A stretch of 64,000 bases of DNA from contig NZ_JBFNQN010000006.1 of the NCBI RefSeq assembly GCF_040796495.1, positions 62,001 through 126,000 on the forward strand, in the 5' to 3' direction. This document shows positions 43,371-52,609 of the stretch, piece after piece. Position 1 is the stretch's first letter; every line of letters starts with the position of its first letter. Under the pieces are notes generated by a model. That model saw nothing but the letters and a program-made list of their open reading frames with translations, did no database searches and was not told where the DNA came from. The translations under genes and the position numbers were made by a program. This DNA comes from Kineococcus endophyticus. GTDB taxonomy: Bacteria; Actinomycetota; Actinomycetes; Actinomycetales; Kineococcaceae.

Positions 43371-45473
43371 GTGCTCGTGCGCATCCGCCCCACAGGTCAC
43401 ATCCGTCACCTGCCTCGTCTGGCCCTCGTCGGTCTGCTGACGTCCCTGCTGTCCCCGGTCGTCGGTGCCTCCAGCGCCGCCGCAGCCTGGGAGCCGGGGC
43501 CGGCCCGGCTCGCGGTCCTCGCCGGCACGGGGGGCGACCCGAGCGTGCCCAGCACGGGCTTCGGGCGTTTGGCGACGAACCTGGCCGGGCCGATGGCAGT
43601 GGCCGTCGGGGAGGCTCCCGGCGTCGGCACCGGAGAGTTCGCCATCGCCGATCGGTGGGTCGGCAGCGTGGTGTGGCAGGACGCCGCCGGGGTGCGGCCG
43701 GGGACCGCCCTGCAAGACCTCCTGGGCTCGGTCGGTTTCGGGGCGTGGTGGCAGGTCTTCCCCCAGGGGACGACGGACTTCGTCGCCACGGGTGTCGCGG
43801 TGTCCCACACCCACCGGACCAACGACGCCTTCACCGTCTACGCCACGGACCCCGTCATGGGATACCTGCTCGGAGGGAACGACGGTTCCAGCCTCCTCGC
43901 CGGGACCGGTCGAGCGCCCGGGATCCCCGTGCCGGGGCCCGCGTCCGCGTCGCCGCTGCACGCCAACGCCGTCGCGACCGACAGTCGCGGGACCGTCTAC
44001 GCCACCGACCCCAGCGCTGGATCCCTGGTGGCCATCGACCCCGCGACAGGACTCCTGCGGTTGGTCGCCGGTACGGGCACCGCCGTTCCCCTCACGAACC
44101 CCCGGGCGGTCGCCGTCGGACCCGACGACGCCCTCCACGTCATCGACGGGAACGCCGTCGTGCGCCTGGCCGCCGACGGCACGAAGACCGTGCTGGCCGG
44201 GCCCGGCAGCGACCACCCGGTCGACGCGCCCACCGCCATCGCCGTCGGCGTGGACGGGACGCTCTACGTCGCCGACGGGCACACCGTGACCTCGCGGGAC
44301 TCGGCCGGCGCCTGGACCCTCGTCGCCGGCCGCACCCACGGCACGCCCGTGCCGGGCGACGCGGTCGACAGCCCGCTGGGGCAGCCGACCGGGTTGGCCG
44401 TCCGCGGCGACGGGACCCTCGCCATCTCCGACCGGGAGGCGAGGCAGGTGCTGACCGTGACACCCGACCAACCGGCCTACGGGGTTCCCCTCGACCCGGG
44501 CACCCACCGGCTGGCAGGGCCCGACCGTGTGCAGACCGCGGTGCTGGCCTCCCGGCGCTTGGCGCCCTTCGACCACACGGCGACGTCCGTGGTGCTCGCC
44601 CGGGCCGACAGCTACGCCGACTCCCTCGCCGGCGCACGCCTCGCCTCCACGTTGTCGGCGCCCCTGTTCCTGACGTCCGGCGACCACCTCACACCGGAAC
44701 TGCGGGCTGAACTGGACCGTGTCCTGACCCGGTCCCCGCGCGTCTACGTGCTCGGTGACAGCCGGGCCGTCCCCATCACCATCGACGAGGACGTCTACCG
44801 CCTGCGGCCCTTCAGGGACACGGAACGGCTCGCCGGGTCCGACAGGTTCGACACCGCCGCGCAGATCGCGGATCGGGTCGAGTGGTGGGGTGGGGCCGAC
44901 GAGACCACCCCCGTCTTCCTCGTCAACGGCTGGAACTACCCGGACGGTCTGGCGGTGTCCGCCCTGGCTGCACGCACCGGGGGACAGGTCCTCCTGACCG
45001 ACGGCGACCACCTTCCCGAGCGCACGGCGCGGTTCCTCGCCGAACACGATCCCTCGGGTTCTCGCACGGTCCCCGTGGGCGGTGCCGCGGCCGAGGCCGT
45101 GGAGAACGACATCCCGGACCGGGCGTACGAGAACGCGATCGGCAACGCGGTCGTGGGCGCTGACCGCTACGAGACGTCCGCGGTTCTCGCCTCCGCCTTC
45201 GCCCCGGAGACGGGCGATCCGGTCACGGAAACACCGGTCGGACTGGCCACAGGGGAGAACTGGCCCGACGCACTCGTGGGGGCGGCCGCGATGGGTGTCC
45301 TCGCGGGGCCCCTGCTGCTCACGCCCACCGAACACCTGGCCCCGTCGACGACGTCAGCACTGCGATCGCTGACGACCGGACCCGGTCGCGTCAGCACGCT
45401 GGCGGTGTTCGGAGGTGCTGATCGCGTTTCCGACAGCGCGCAGCGGGAGGCGGCCGCGTTCGTGCGGCGGTGA
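43371..45473 (+). CDS. Secreted NHL-propeller protein with three cell-wall-binding type 2 repeats
   Basis: 700 residues. A signal peptide (LALVGLLTSLLSP, cut near ASSAAAA) is followed by a beta-propeller region with repeated NHL-like units (AVAVGPDDALHVID, AIAVGVDGTLYVADG, GLAVRGDGTLAISDREAR). From about 380, three CWB2 repeats begin at HRLAGPDRVQTAVLAS, ERLAGSDRFDTAAQIA and AVVGADRYETSAVLAS. CWB2 repeats bind wall polymers, so the propeller would be displayed at the surface. GTG at 43371 or 43377. A second CWB2 protein lies at 48556-50556. Confidence 0.88.
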   Translation: MLVRIRPTGHIRHLPRLALVGLLTSLLSPVVGASSAAAAWEPGPARLAVLAGTGGDPSVPSTGFGRLATNLAGPMAVAVGEAPGVGTGEFAIADRWVGSVVWQDAAGVRPGTALQDLLGSVGFGAWWQVFPQGTTDFVATGVAVSHTHRTNDAFTVYATDPVMGYLLGGNDGSSLLAGTGRAPGIPVPGPASASPLHANAVATDSRGTVYATDPSAGSLVAIDPATGLLRLVAGTGTAVPLTNPRAVAVGPDDALHVIDGNAVVRLAADGTKTVLAGPGSDHPVDAPTAIAVGVDGTLYVADGHTVTSRDSAGAWTLVAGRTHGTPVPGDAVDSPLGQPTGLAVRGDGTLAISDREARQVLTVTPDQPAYGVPLDPGTHRLAGPDRVQTAVLASRRLAPFDHTATSVVLARADSYADSLAGARLASTLSAPLFLTSGDHLTPELRAELDRVLTRSPRVYVLGDSRAVPITIDEDVYRLRPFRDTERLAGSDRFDTAAQIADRVEWWGGADETTPVFLVNGWNYPDGLAVSALAARTGGQVLLTDGDHLPERTARFLAEHDPSGSRTVPVGGAAAEAVENDIPDRAYENAIGNAVVGADRYETSAVLASAFAPETGDPVTETPVGLATGENWPDALVGAAAMGVLAGPLLLTPTEHLAPSTTSALRSLTTGPGRVSTLAVFGGADRVSDSAQREAAAFVRR

Positions 45474-45500
45474 GGGGTGGCGGAGTGGTGACGGCGGCAG

Positions 45501-45535
45501 CCGGTGGAGGCCTGTGGCCCGCGTCACTCCACCGG
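45501..45535 (+). terminator. Hairpin-like inverted repeat after the CWB2 gene
   Basis: CCGGTGGAG and CTCCACCGG, 9-bp arms around a 17-nt loop, 28 bp after the stop. Possible terminator before the chemoreceptor gene. Confidence 0.4.
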
Positions 45536-45621
45536 TGAAACGTTCAGGGCTCCGACCGTTGCGTCGATGAAACCGCGGGTCCTCGAAGCGCGGGGTCCCC
45601 TGGGGAGGTTCGAGGTCGTCC

Positions 45622-47202
45622 ATGTCGGCTCGTCTGCGTGATCTGCGCGTGTCCACCAAGCTCGTCGCCGGGTTCGGCGTCGTCGTGCTCCTGCTGGTGT
45701 TCACCACCGGCTTCGCCGCGCTCAAGCTGCGGGCCGCGCAGGACAACCTCGACAGCCTCTCCGCCTCGGGGGTCGCCTCCGTCGCGGCGGCCGGCCACCT
45801 GGAGACGTCCTTCGGCACCGTCCGCGAGGACCTGCTGCGCGCCTCCCTGCCCGGCGCCGACGTCACGGCGGCGCTGTCCACACTCGACGCCGACCAGGCC
45901 GCGCTCGACCAGGCGTGGACGACCTACCAGGGCACCGCGCCCTCGGCCACGGCCGCCCAGCAGTCCGCCTACACGACGGGGCTGGCGACGTACCGCGCTG
46001 CCGTGCAGGAGTTCATCTCGGTCGGCACGTCCTCCGGCCAGGCCGCCGCGGCCGCCCTCGGTGCGCAGAAGATCGCGCCGGCCGCGCAGCAGACGAAGGC
46101 CGCGCTCGTGGACCTGACGACGGCGGAGTCCGCCGCCGCGACCGCCATGGCCGCCCAGGGCGGGCGGGACTACCACCGCAACCTCGTCGCGCTCCTCGTC
46201 GTCGCCGCCTTCGCCGTGGCCCTGGCCGTCGTGCTCGCGCTGTCCATCGCGCGGTCGATCTCCCGCCCGCTGGCCCAGACGCTCGAGGTGGTCGAGGGCC
46301 TGGCGCAGGGCCGGCTGGACCGCCGCGTCCCGAACCCCGGCCGGGACGAGGTCGGGCGGCTGGCCGCGGCCACGAACGACTCGATGGACACCTTGACGAC
46401 GCTGCTGCGGGACGTCACGTCCACCGCCGGCGCCCTCACCTCCTCCTCCCGGCAGCTCACCGGCGTGGCCTCGCAGTTGTCCTCCGGCGCTGCGGAATCC
46501 GCCTCGCAGTCGCAGGTCGTCTCCGCGGCCACCGAGGAGATCAGCGCGAACATCGGCACCGTCGCGGCGGCCGGCGAGGAGATGACCTCGGCGATCCGCG
46601 AGATCGCGACATCGACCGCGCAGGCGTCGGAGACGGCGGCGACCGCCGTGGCCGCCGCGCGGGACGCCGGCGAGACGATCGAGCGCCTCGGGGCCTCCAG
46701 CCGCGAGATCGGCGACGTCGTCAAGCTCATCACCTCCATCGCCGAGCAGACGAACCTGTTGGCCCTGAACGCGACCATCGAGGCCGCCCGCGCCGGGGAC
46801 GCCGGCAAGGGGTTCGCCGTCGTCGCCGGTGAGGTCAAGGAACTCGCGCAGCAGACCGCCCGCGCGACGGAGGAGATCGTCGCCAAGGTCAACGCCACGC
46901 AGGCCGACGCCGGTGCCGCGACCGGGGTCATCGCGCAGATCGCCGACGTCATCGCCCAGATCGACGGCCTGCAGGCCACCATCGCCGCCGCCGTGGAGCA
47001 GCAGTCGGCCACGACCAGCGAGATGGTCCGCAACGTGACGGAAGTCTCGACCGGGTCGCAGGAGATCGCCGCCAACATCAGCGGCATCGCCCACGCGGCG
47101 GGCCAGACCACCGACAGCGCAGCGCAGACCGCCGCGACGGCGGACGAGGTCTCCCGGGCGGCGGGCCGGCTCAGCGACCTCGTGGCGGGCTTCCGCTTCT
47201 GA
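45622..47202 (+). CDS. Methyl-accepting chemotaxis protein
   Basis: 526 residues. TM1 (about 15-33), a four-helix-bundle-type extracellular sensor (about 34-185), TM2 (about 190-212), HAMP ([20 protein letters not shown]), then a coiled-coil signalling domain with the CheA/CheW hairpin tip [20 protein letters not shown]. There is no C-terminal CheR-binding pentapeptide. No che or flagellar genes are in the window. ATG at 45622. Confidence 0.95.
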   Translation: MSARLRDLRVSTKLVAGFGVVVLLLVFTTGFAALKLRAAQDNLDSLSASGVASVAAAGHLETSFGTVREDLLRASLPGADVTAALSTLDADQAALDQAWTTYQGTAPSATAAQQSAYTTGLATYRAAVQEFISVGTSSGQAAAAALGAQKIAPAAQQTKAALVDLTTAESAAATAMAAQGGRDYHRNLVALLVVAAFAVALAVVLALSIARSISRPLAQTLEVVEGLAQGRLDRRVPNPGRDEVGRLAAATNDSMDTLTTLLRDVTSTAGALTSSSRQLTGVASQLSSGAAESASQSQVVSAATEEISANIGTVAAAGEEMTSAIREIATSTAQASETAATAVAAARDAGETIERLGASSREIGDVVKLITSIAEQTNLLALNATIEAARAGDAGKGFAVVAGEVKELAQQTARATEEIVAKVNATQADAGAATGVIAQIADVIAQIDGLQATIAAAVEQQSATTSEMVRNVTEVSTGSQEIAANISGIAHAAGQTTDSAAQTAATADEVSRAAGRLSDLVAGFRF

Positions 47203-47256
47203 GTCGTCCTGCGTCACCGGTTCGGGCCGGGGGCCGGGACGGGCATGATGGCTGCC

Positions 47257-48228
47257 ATGAGCAGCCTGCGCACCACGCCCGACCGGAACCTGGCCCTCGA
47301 ACTCGTCCGGGCGACGGAGGCCGCGGCGATCCGCGCGACGCCGTTCATCGGCCGCGGTGACAAGAACGGTGCGGACGGCGCCGCCGTCGACGCGATGCGT
47401 GAGTTCCTCGGCACCGTCGACTTCGCCGGCGTCGTGGTCATCGGCGAGGGCGAGAAGGACGAGGCGCCCATGCTGTTCAACGGCGAGGAGGTCGGCACCG
47501 GGAACGGCCCGGCCTGCGACATCGCCGTCGACCCCATCGACGGGACCTCCCTCACCGCGCTCGGGCGGCGGAACGCCATCTCGATGATCGCCGCGGCGGA
47601 CCGCGGCGCCATGCTCGACGCCCACACGGTGTTCTACATGGAGAAGATCGTCACCGGCCCCGAGGGCGTCGGCGTCGTCGACCTGCGCCAGCCGATCGGC
47701 GAGAACATCCGTGCGCTGGCCAAGGCCAAGGGCAAGGACGTCGCGGAGATCTCCGTCGGTGTCCTCGACCGTCCGCGCCACGAGCAGCTCATCGCCGACA
47801 TCCGCGCGGCCGGGGCCGGGACCCGGCTCCTCCTCGACGGCGACGTCGCCGGCGGCATCGACGCCGCCTCCTACGAGGGTCGTCTCGACATGTGCGTCGG
47901 CGTCGGCGGCAGCCCCGAGGGCGTCGCCACGGCGTGCGCCATCAAGGCCCTGGGTGGGCTCATCCAGGCCCGCCTCGCCCCCAAGACCGACGACGAGCGC
48001 CAGCACGGAACCGACGCCGGGTTGAAGTTCGACCACGTCTACACCGCCGACGAACTCGTCAAGGGCGACAACACCTTCTTCGTCGCGACGGGCGTGACGG
48101 ACGGGAACCTCGTGGGCGGCGTGCGCCGGCTCGGCCCGGTCATCCGCACGGAGTCGATCGCGCTGCGGGCCCGCTCCGGCACCATCCGGCACATCCGCGC
48201 CGACCACCTCGTCGAGAAGTGGCTCTGA
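47257..48228 (+). CDS. glpX: Class II fructose-1,6-bisphosphatase
   Basis: 323 residues. GlpX signatures are GRGDKNGADGAAVDAMR, VIGEGEKDEAPMLFNGE (metal binding), DIAVDPIDGTSLTALG and GVGGSPEGVATACAIKALGG. It hydrolyses fructose-1,6-bisphosphate in gluconeogenesis and is usually the only FBPase in actinobacteria. ATG at 47257 is chosen because it lies 7 nt after a CATGAT -10-like hexamer (leaderless); ATGs at 47245 and 47248 are in frame. Confidence 0.96.
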   Translation: MSSLRTTPDRNLALELVRATEAAAIRATPFIGRGDKNGADGAAVDAMREFLGTVDFAGVVVIGEGEKDEAPMLFNGEEVGTGNGPACDIAVDPIDGTSLTALGRRNAISMIAAADRGAMLDAHTVFYMEKIVTGPEGVGVVDLRQPIGENIRALAKAKGKDVAEISVGVLDRPRHEQLIADIRAAGAGTRLLLDGDVAGGIDAASYEGRLDMCVGVGGSPEGVATACAIKALGGLIQARLAPKTDDERQHGTDAGLKFDHVYTADELVKGDNTFFVATGVTDGNLVGGVRRLGPVIRTESIALRARSGTIRHIRADHLVEKWL

Positions 48229-48238
48229 GGATCCGGTC

Positions 48239-48546
48239 GTGACGGCGCTGGAGCGGGTGCGGGACTGCTGGCGGGCAGGGACGTCCGCGAGCGCCGCATG
48301 TTCGGCGGGACCTCGGTCATGGTGGACGACCGGATGGTCGTCAGCGTCCGCGGCGACGGCAGCCTGCTGGTGAAGGTCGACCCGGAGCGGTCGGCGGACC
48401 TCGTGGCGCGAGAGGGAGCGGTCCGCGCCGAGATGGGCGCGGGCCGGGACACGGGCCCGTCCTGGCTCAGCGTCCCCGCCTCGGACGACCGGGTGGAGTT
48501 CTGGCTCGGGCTCGCGCTGGAGCACCACGCTGCCGCACTCCGGTGA
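48239..48546 (+). pseudogene. TfoX/Sxy N-domain protein, single-base frameshift
   Basis: GTG at 48239 opens VTALERVRD, matching the start of TfoX-N proteins, but this frame is then lost. The rest of the domain, LLAGRDVRERRMFGGTSVMV and onward to the stop at 48546 (LLVKVDPERSADLV, SWLSVPASDDRVEFWLG), is in another frame. Adding one C at about 48269 would join the two parts exactly. So it is a recent one-base deletion or a sequencing error. TfoX-like proteins regulate competence in gammaproteobacteria; the role in actinobacteria is unknown. Confidence 0.75.
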
Positions 48547-48555
48547 CCCGGGCGG

Positions 48556-50556
48556 TCACGAAACCGCGAACCCGCAACGCGTGCCGGTGGCGGCGTCGGC
48601 CCTCTGCAGACGGACGAACACGCCGTAGCCCAGCCGCGTGTTCGCCGCGGCCGCGGTGCTCGGCCGGCCGTTGACCTGGACGTCGCAGTCCCAGGGGACC
48701 TCGAGCACGGCCGGGGGTCCGCCGTCGCGCAGGTCCACCTGCAAGAACGCGCTCGACGGTTCGCCGGGACCCGGTGCCTGCGTCAGGAGGGTCCCGGAGT
48801 GGAAGTCGCCGTAGACCTCCTTCGGCGGGATGTTCCGCAGCACCGTGGTGCGGCCCTGGCGGGTGGCGGCGTCGACGATCCAGTCCTCCACGGACAGGTC
48901 GCGGTCGAAGGCCGAGAGCGTCGACCGTGCTCCGTCGACCGACACCTGCGTCTGCGCGGTGGGGCGGGGGAGGTGGAACCTTCCGCCGCGGGTGTCGAGG
49001 AGCACGGAGTCGGCCGTGACGTCGAGGACCTGGCCCTCGAGGGACCCGTTGGTGAGGGCGTAGGACGAGGGCACCGCGCCGGGGCCCAGGACGACGGTGT
49101 CGCCGGTGCTGAGGTCGGCGAGGAAGTCGGCCCGTGTCGCGGCGACGCCGTCGACGGTGTAGATGGCGGTCGGGACCAGGTCGGCCGCCGGGACGTCGCG
49201 GAGGGCGACCGCCGTCTCGGGGTCGAGCACGGCGAACCCGGAGGCGGTGGGGGTGACGGGGCCCGACGTCCAGTCCTGCGGCGTCCGGTGGACGAGGGTG
49301 AGGGTGTACCCCTCCCACCGGGGGGTGTTCGACCGGACCAGGACGGCGTCACCGACCCGGGCGGCGGCGAGGAACCGCGCGTACGGCACGTGCTCGCCGT
49401 CGACGACCCAGTAGGCGTCCCGGTCGTCCCCCACGGGCGAGTAGCGCCCGAGGGCGAGGTGCCCGGTGGCCACGTCGACGGCCGTGACCGGGCGCAGCTC
49501 CGGTGCGGTGCCCCGGGCGAGCTCGCGAGCGCGGACCGCGAGCGCGTCCGGCACGCTCGCCACCGAGCCGAAGACCGTCCCGGAGGTCATCGCCGAGCCC
49601 CAGTCCCGGAGGTAGCTCTCCGTCCCGATGCCCAGGGCGCCGGTTCCGGCGGTGAGCAGCAGGGGGGCCTTGCGCCGCCCGGCCCACACGCCGGCGCCGA
49701 GGGCGTCGACGGTGTACCCGTTGGCCAGGGCCACGTTGCTTGTCGCGCCCATGGTGAACGTGGTCCCGGACCGGGCCAGGAGCGCGGCCGTCTCGGTGCG
49801 GTCGCGACCGCCGACCGTCTCCTGGTAGCTGTTCGGCAGCAGGTCGCGGACTTCGTCCCGGACGTCCTGGGAGATGCCGCGTCCGAGGAACACCACGCTG
49901 CGCGGCTGACCGTCCAGGAGGGCCTCGGCCACGACGTCGGGCAGGGCGTCGGCGGCGGTGAGCAGCACTGCCCGGCCCTGGTAGGCGAAGGGTCCGGCCG
50001 CGAGGGCGTCGGCCGCGACCTGACCGGCGGGGAAGTCGCCGCGGGCGAGGTAGACGGTCTCGCCGTCGTCCGGGCCCGACTCGTAGACCTGGGCGGCGGT
50101 GTCGTAGCGGTCCTCGCCGGCGAGGACGTCGCCGACGTCGAACCCTTCCCCGGAGAGCTGGTCCAGGGCGCGGGGTCCGACGGAGTTCTCGTCGCCGAGG
50201 ACGACGACGTCCTCGGTGCCGAGGGCGTGCAGCGCGGCGAGCGTGGCAGTGGGCACGACGTCGCGGTCGGTGAGCAGGACGGGACCGTCCACGAGCCCGG
50301 CGAGGTAGGTCCCCGTGAGCGCGTCGACGTTGCGCCACCCGTTGGCCAGGACGACGGTCCGGGCTCCTTCGGGGAAGGCGTCCAGCGCCGTCAGGGCGGC
50401 GGTCTCGAAGCGGTCGGCGCCGCCGAGGCGGGACCCGGCGGCGTCCGGCACGAAACCGGGTGCGGCCTCCGCCGTGCCGGGGGAGGCCCCGAGGAGGAGG
50501 ACCAGAGCGGCCGTCGCGGCGACGGAGCGGGCGTGACGGGGGAACGGAACGGGCAC
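48556..50556 (-). CDS. Secreted protein with three N-terminal CWB2 repeats
   Basis: 666 residues. The signal peptide SVAATAALVLLLGASPGTAEA is followed by three cell-wall-binding type 2 repeats starting at SRLGGADRFETAALTA, VLAGEDRYDTAAQVYE and TVGGRDRTETAALLAR. The remainder, about 340-666, is beta-rich with no recognised domain (HLALGRYSPVGDDRDAYWVV). Order is opposite to the other CWB2 protein: wall anchor first, effector last. GTG at 50556 has GAAGGA. An inverted repeat frames its probable -10 (TACCCT). Confidence 0.87.
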   Translation of the reverse strand: MPVPFPRHARSVAATAALVLLLGASPGTAEAAPGFVPDAAGSRLGGADRFETAALTALDAFPEGARTVVLANGWRNVDALTGTYLAGLVDGPVLLTDRDVVPTATLAALHALGTEDVVVLGDENSVGPRALDQLSGEGFDVGDVLAGEDRYDTAAQVYESGPDDGETVYLARGDFPAGQVAADALAAGPFAYQGRAVLLTAADALPDVVAEALLDGQPRSVVFLGRGISQDVRDEVRDLLPNSYQETVGGRDRTETAALLARSGTTFTMGATSNVALANGYTVDALGAGVWAGRRKAPLLLTAGTGALGIGTESYLRDWGSAMTSGTVFGSVASVPDALAVRARELARGTAPELRPVTAVDVATGHLALGRYSPVGDDRDAYWVVDGEHVPYARFLAAARVGDAVLVRSNTPRWEGYTLTLVHRTPQDWTSGPVTPTASGFAVLDPETAVALRDVPAADLVPTAIYTVDGVAATRADFLADLSTGDTVVLGPGAVPSSYALTNGSLEGQVLDVTADSVLLDTRGGRFHLPRPTAQTQVSVDGARSTLSAFDRDLSVEDWIVDAATRQGRTTVLRNIPPKEVYGDFHSGTLLTQAPGPGEPSSAFLQVDLRDGGPPAVLEVPWDCDVQVNGRPSTAAAANTRLGYGVFVRLQRADAATGTRCGFAVS

Positions 50557-50579
50557 GGGAGTCCTTCTCGGGGTGTGCA

Positions 50580-50630
50580 CGGGACACGGACCGGACCCGG
50601 ACTCCCAGGGTAGGTCGCACCCGTGTCCCG
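50580..50630. promoter_or_regulatory. Inverted repeat flanking the CWB2 gene -10
   Basis: CGGGACACGG (50580-50589) and CCGTGTCCCG (50621-50630) are exact inverse copies 31 bp apart. A minus-strand TACCCT (50613-50608) lies between them, upstream of the secreted CWB2 gene. They could be paired operator half-sites or an mRNA leader stem. Confidence 0.45.
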
Positions 50631-50696
50631 GCGGAGGAGAACGGCCGGACGGCGATCTCGACCACGCCCCCGGCCGGTCGACGCTCCGTCCCCGGC

Positions 50697-51776
50697 TCAG
50701 CCCCGCTGGTCCAGCCACCCCGACGGCAACGTCCGGGAGCGCCGTGCGAGCGCGGTGCGGCGGGCGGCGGAGAACTCCTCGAACTCCTCGACGGCGACCC
50801 CGTCGCCGGCACGCGTCCACGTTCCGACCACCCGGCCGCCGACGACGACCGTTCCGCGGAACACCCCGTTCCCGCCGGGGGCGACGCGGCTGGCGTGATC
50901 GAGGGCCAGCACCGCGGACCGGTCGGCGTAGCCGAGCAGGAACTCGTCGAACCCGGGCAGCAGGTGGACGCCCCGGGCGGCGCCGCGGTGGGCCGCGACG
51001 AGGTCGGGCAGCGCGGGGTCGACGAGGTGCTCGACCCCTTCGACCTCGACGGCCTCGAACTCGGCGCGGACCGCCTCGAACCCGCGGCGGACGGTGCCCA
51101 GCGGCAGACCGGTCCAGAACGCGACGTCGGTCGCCGTCGTCGGCCCGTGCGAGCGCAGGTGCCGTCGCGTCCACTCCGCCAGCGGGTCCGGCGGGACGTC
51201 GCCCGGTGGGACCCACGGGTCCAGGGGCACGAACAGTTGCTCGCGACCGGCGAGCGGGCCGAGGCAGAGGTCGGCCGTGAGGGCCAGGTGGTGCAGCAGG
51301 TGGTAGCCGCGTCCCCCGCCGGTGCCCTGCCCCGCGGCCTCGAAGGCGGCCAGCAGGTCGGCGCGGGTCGAGCCCGTCGGCGGGCAGTGCGTGCGGACGG
51401 TCGCGCGGGCGACGTCGAGGTCGGCGTCGGTGATGGCCAGTTGCTCGCGCCGGCGGCGGGTGGCGGTGATCGTCCGGGTCGCGCACAGCGCGAGCACCCA
51501 GCGCAGGTCGCTCGCGCGCAGCAGGTGCAGGGTTCCGCGCATCGGCCAGGAGCGGACCACGGTCCCGGCGTCCAGGGCGTCGGCGAGGCTCGTGTTCTCA
51601 CCGGCCCCTGCGCCGGCCCGCGTGCGCAGGGCCACGGCCGTCGCCGCGGCGCGCAGGTCCTGCGCCTGCAGGGCGGCGAGGTGCGTGACGACGGCGGTCG
51701 CGTCCGGCAGGACCGGCACGACCCGCTGGGCCACGAGCCGCCACGTCCCCACGTCCTGCCGCCGCAGCCGGATCAC
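50697..51776 (-). CDS. Winged-helix DNA glycosylase, AlkZ-like (HTH_42)
   Basis: 359 residues, three winged-helix type. Near the N-terminus LAALQAQDLRAA contains Gln37-Ala-Gln39, the QxQ active-site motif of AlkZ. VVRSWPMRGTLHLLRASDLRW and LLPGFDEFLLGYADR are diagnostic of the HTH_42/DUF1006 family. AlkZ members excise alkylated or cross-linked bases; some protect producers from their own genotoxin. No biosynthetic cluster is seen here, so general repair is likely. It lies near dinB and alkA. GTG at 51776. Confidence 0.83.
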   Translation of the reverse strand: MIRLRRQDVGTWRLVAQRVVPVLPDATAVVTHLAALQAQDLRAAATAVALRTRAGAGAGENTSLADALDAGTVVRSWPMRGTLHLLRASDLRWVLALCATRTITATRRRREQLAITDADLDVARATVRTHCPPTGSTRADLLAAFEAAGQGTGGGRGYHLLHHLALTADLCLGPLAGREQLFVPLDPWVPPGDVPPDPLAEWTRRHLRSHGPTTATDVAFWTGLPLGTVRRGFEAVRAEFEAVEVEGVEHLVDPALPDLVAAHRGAARGVHLLPGFDEFLLGYADRSAVLALDHASRVAPGGNGVFRGTVVVGGRVVGTWTRAGDGVAVEEFEEFSAARRTALARRSRTLPSGWLDQRG

Positions 51777-51830
51777 CGGCCCAGCCTGCCGGATCGAGCG
51801 CCCCAGTGCAGAGGGTTCGGCGCGGCGGGT

Positions 51831-52586
51831 TCAGCGCAGCAGGTTCAACCCCGAGACGACGGACAAGCCCAGCACCCACTTCTCGAACGTCTTGATGTCC
51901 ATCCGCTTGGCGACCCACCACCCGATGAGCGCACCCAGGACGACGGCCGGGGCGAGCCGCAGGTCCAGCCAGAGCGAGTCCACGCTGATGAGGCCGAGCC
52001 CGACGCTGAACGGCACCTTGAAGCAGTTGACGATGAAGAAGAACCAGGCGCCGGTGCCGAGGAACGACATGACGCCCAGGCCCATCGTGAACAGGTAGAT
52101 CGACATGGGGGCGCCGCCGGCGTTGGCGACCATCGTCGTGAACCCCGCGAGGAACCCGAACCCCAGCGACGCCCACCGGCGCCGGCTCGGCGACATCGGC
52201 ACGACGTCGGTGTTCTTGCGCAACCGGCGCTGGCGCCACACGTGGATCGCGACGAGGAGCACGAGCAGGACGCCGATGGACCGGCGCATGAACGTGTCGT
52301 CCACGACCCGGACGAAACCCGCGCCCGCGACGACGCCGACCGCGACGTAGGGGAAGAGCCGGACCAGCAGGCCCCAGTCGGCGTGCCGGCGGTAGATGGA
52401 GATGGCGAAGAGGTCGCCGAGGATGAGCAGGGGCAGGATGATCCCCGTGGACTCCTTGGCGGGCAGGACGGCGGCGAAGATCGCGACGGCGATCGTGCCG
52501 GCGCCGCCGATCGACGTCTTGGAGAACCCGATGACGAGGGCCGCCAGGTACAGGGGGATGAGGTCCGTCGTCGCCAGGTCCAGCAC
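51831..52586 (-). CDS. TauE/SafE-family sulfite/organosulfonate exporter
   Basis: 251 residues, 7-8 membrane segments. Both TauE half-motifs are visible: ALVIGFSKTSIGGAGTIAVA in the first repeat and FLAGFTTMVANAGGAPMSIY in the second. It probably exports sulfite, sulfonates or thiosulfate-like anions. GTG at 52586 is 23 bp from the divergent dinB start, so the two promoters must overlap. Confidence 0.9.
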   Translation of the reverse strand: MLDLATTDLIPLYLAALVIGFSKTSIGGAGTIAVAIFAAVLPAKESTGIILPLLILGDLFAISIYRRHADWGLLVRLFPYVAVGVVAGAGFVRVVDDTFMRRSIGVLLVLLVAIHVWRQRRLRKNTDVVPMSPSRRRWASLGFGFLAGFTTMVANAGGAPMSIYLFTMGLGVMSFLGTGAWFFFIVNCFKVPFSVGLGLISVDSLWLDLRLAPAVVLGALIGWWVAKRMDIKTFEKWVLGLSVVSGLNLLR

Positions 52587-52609
52587 CGGGGGAGCGTAAC
52601 CGTGCAGGG

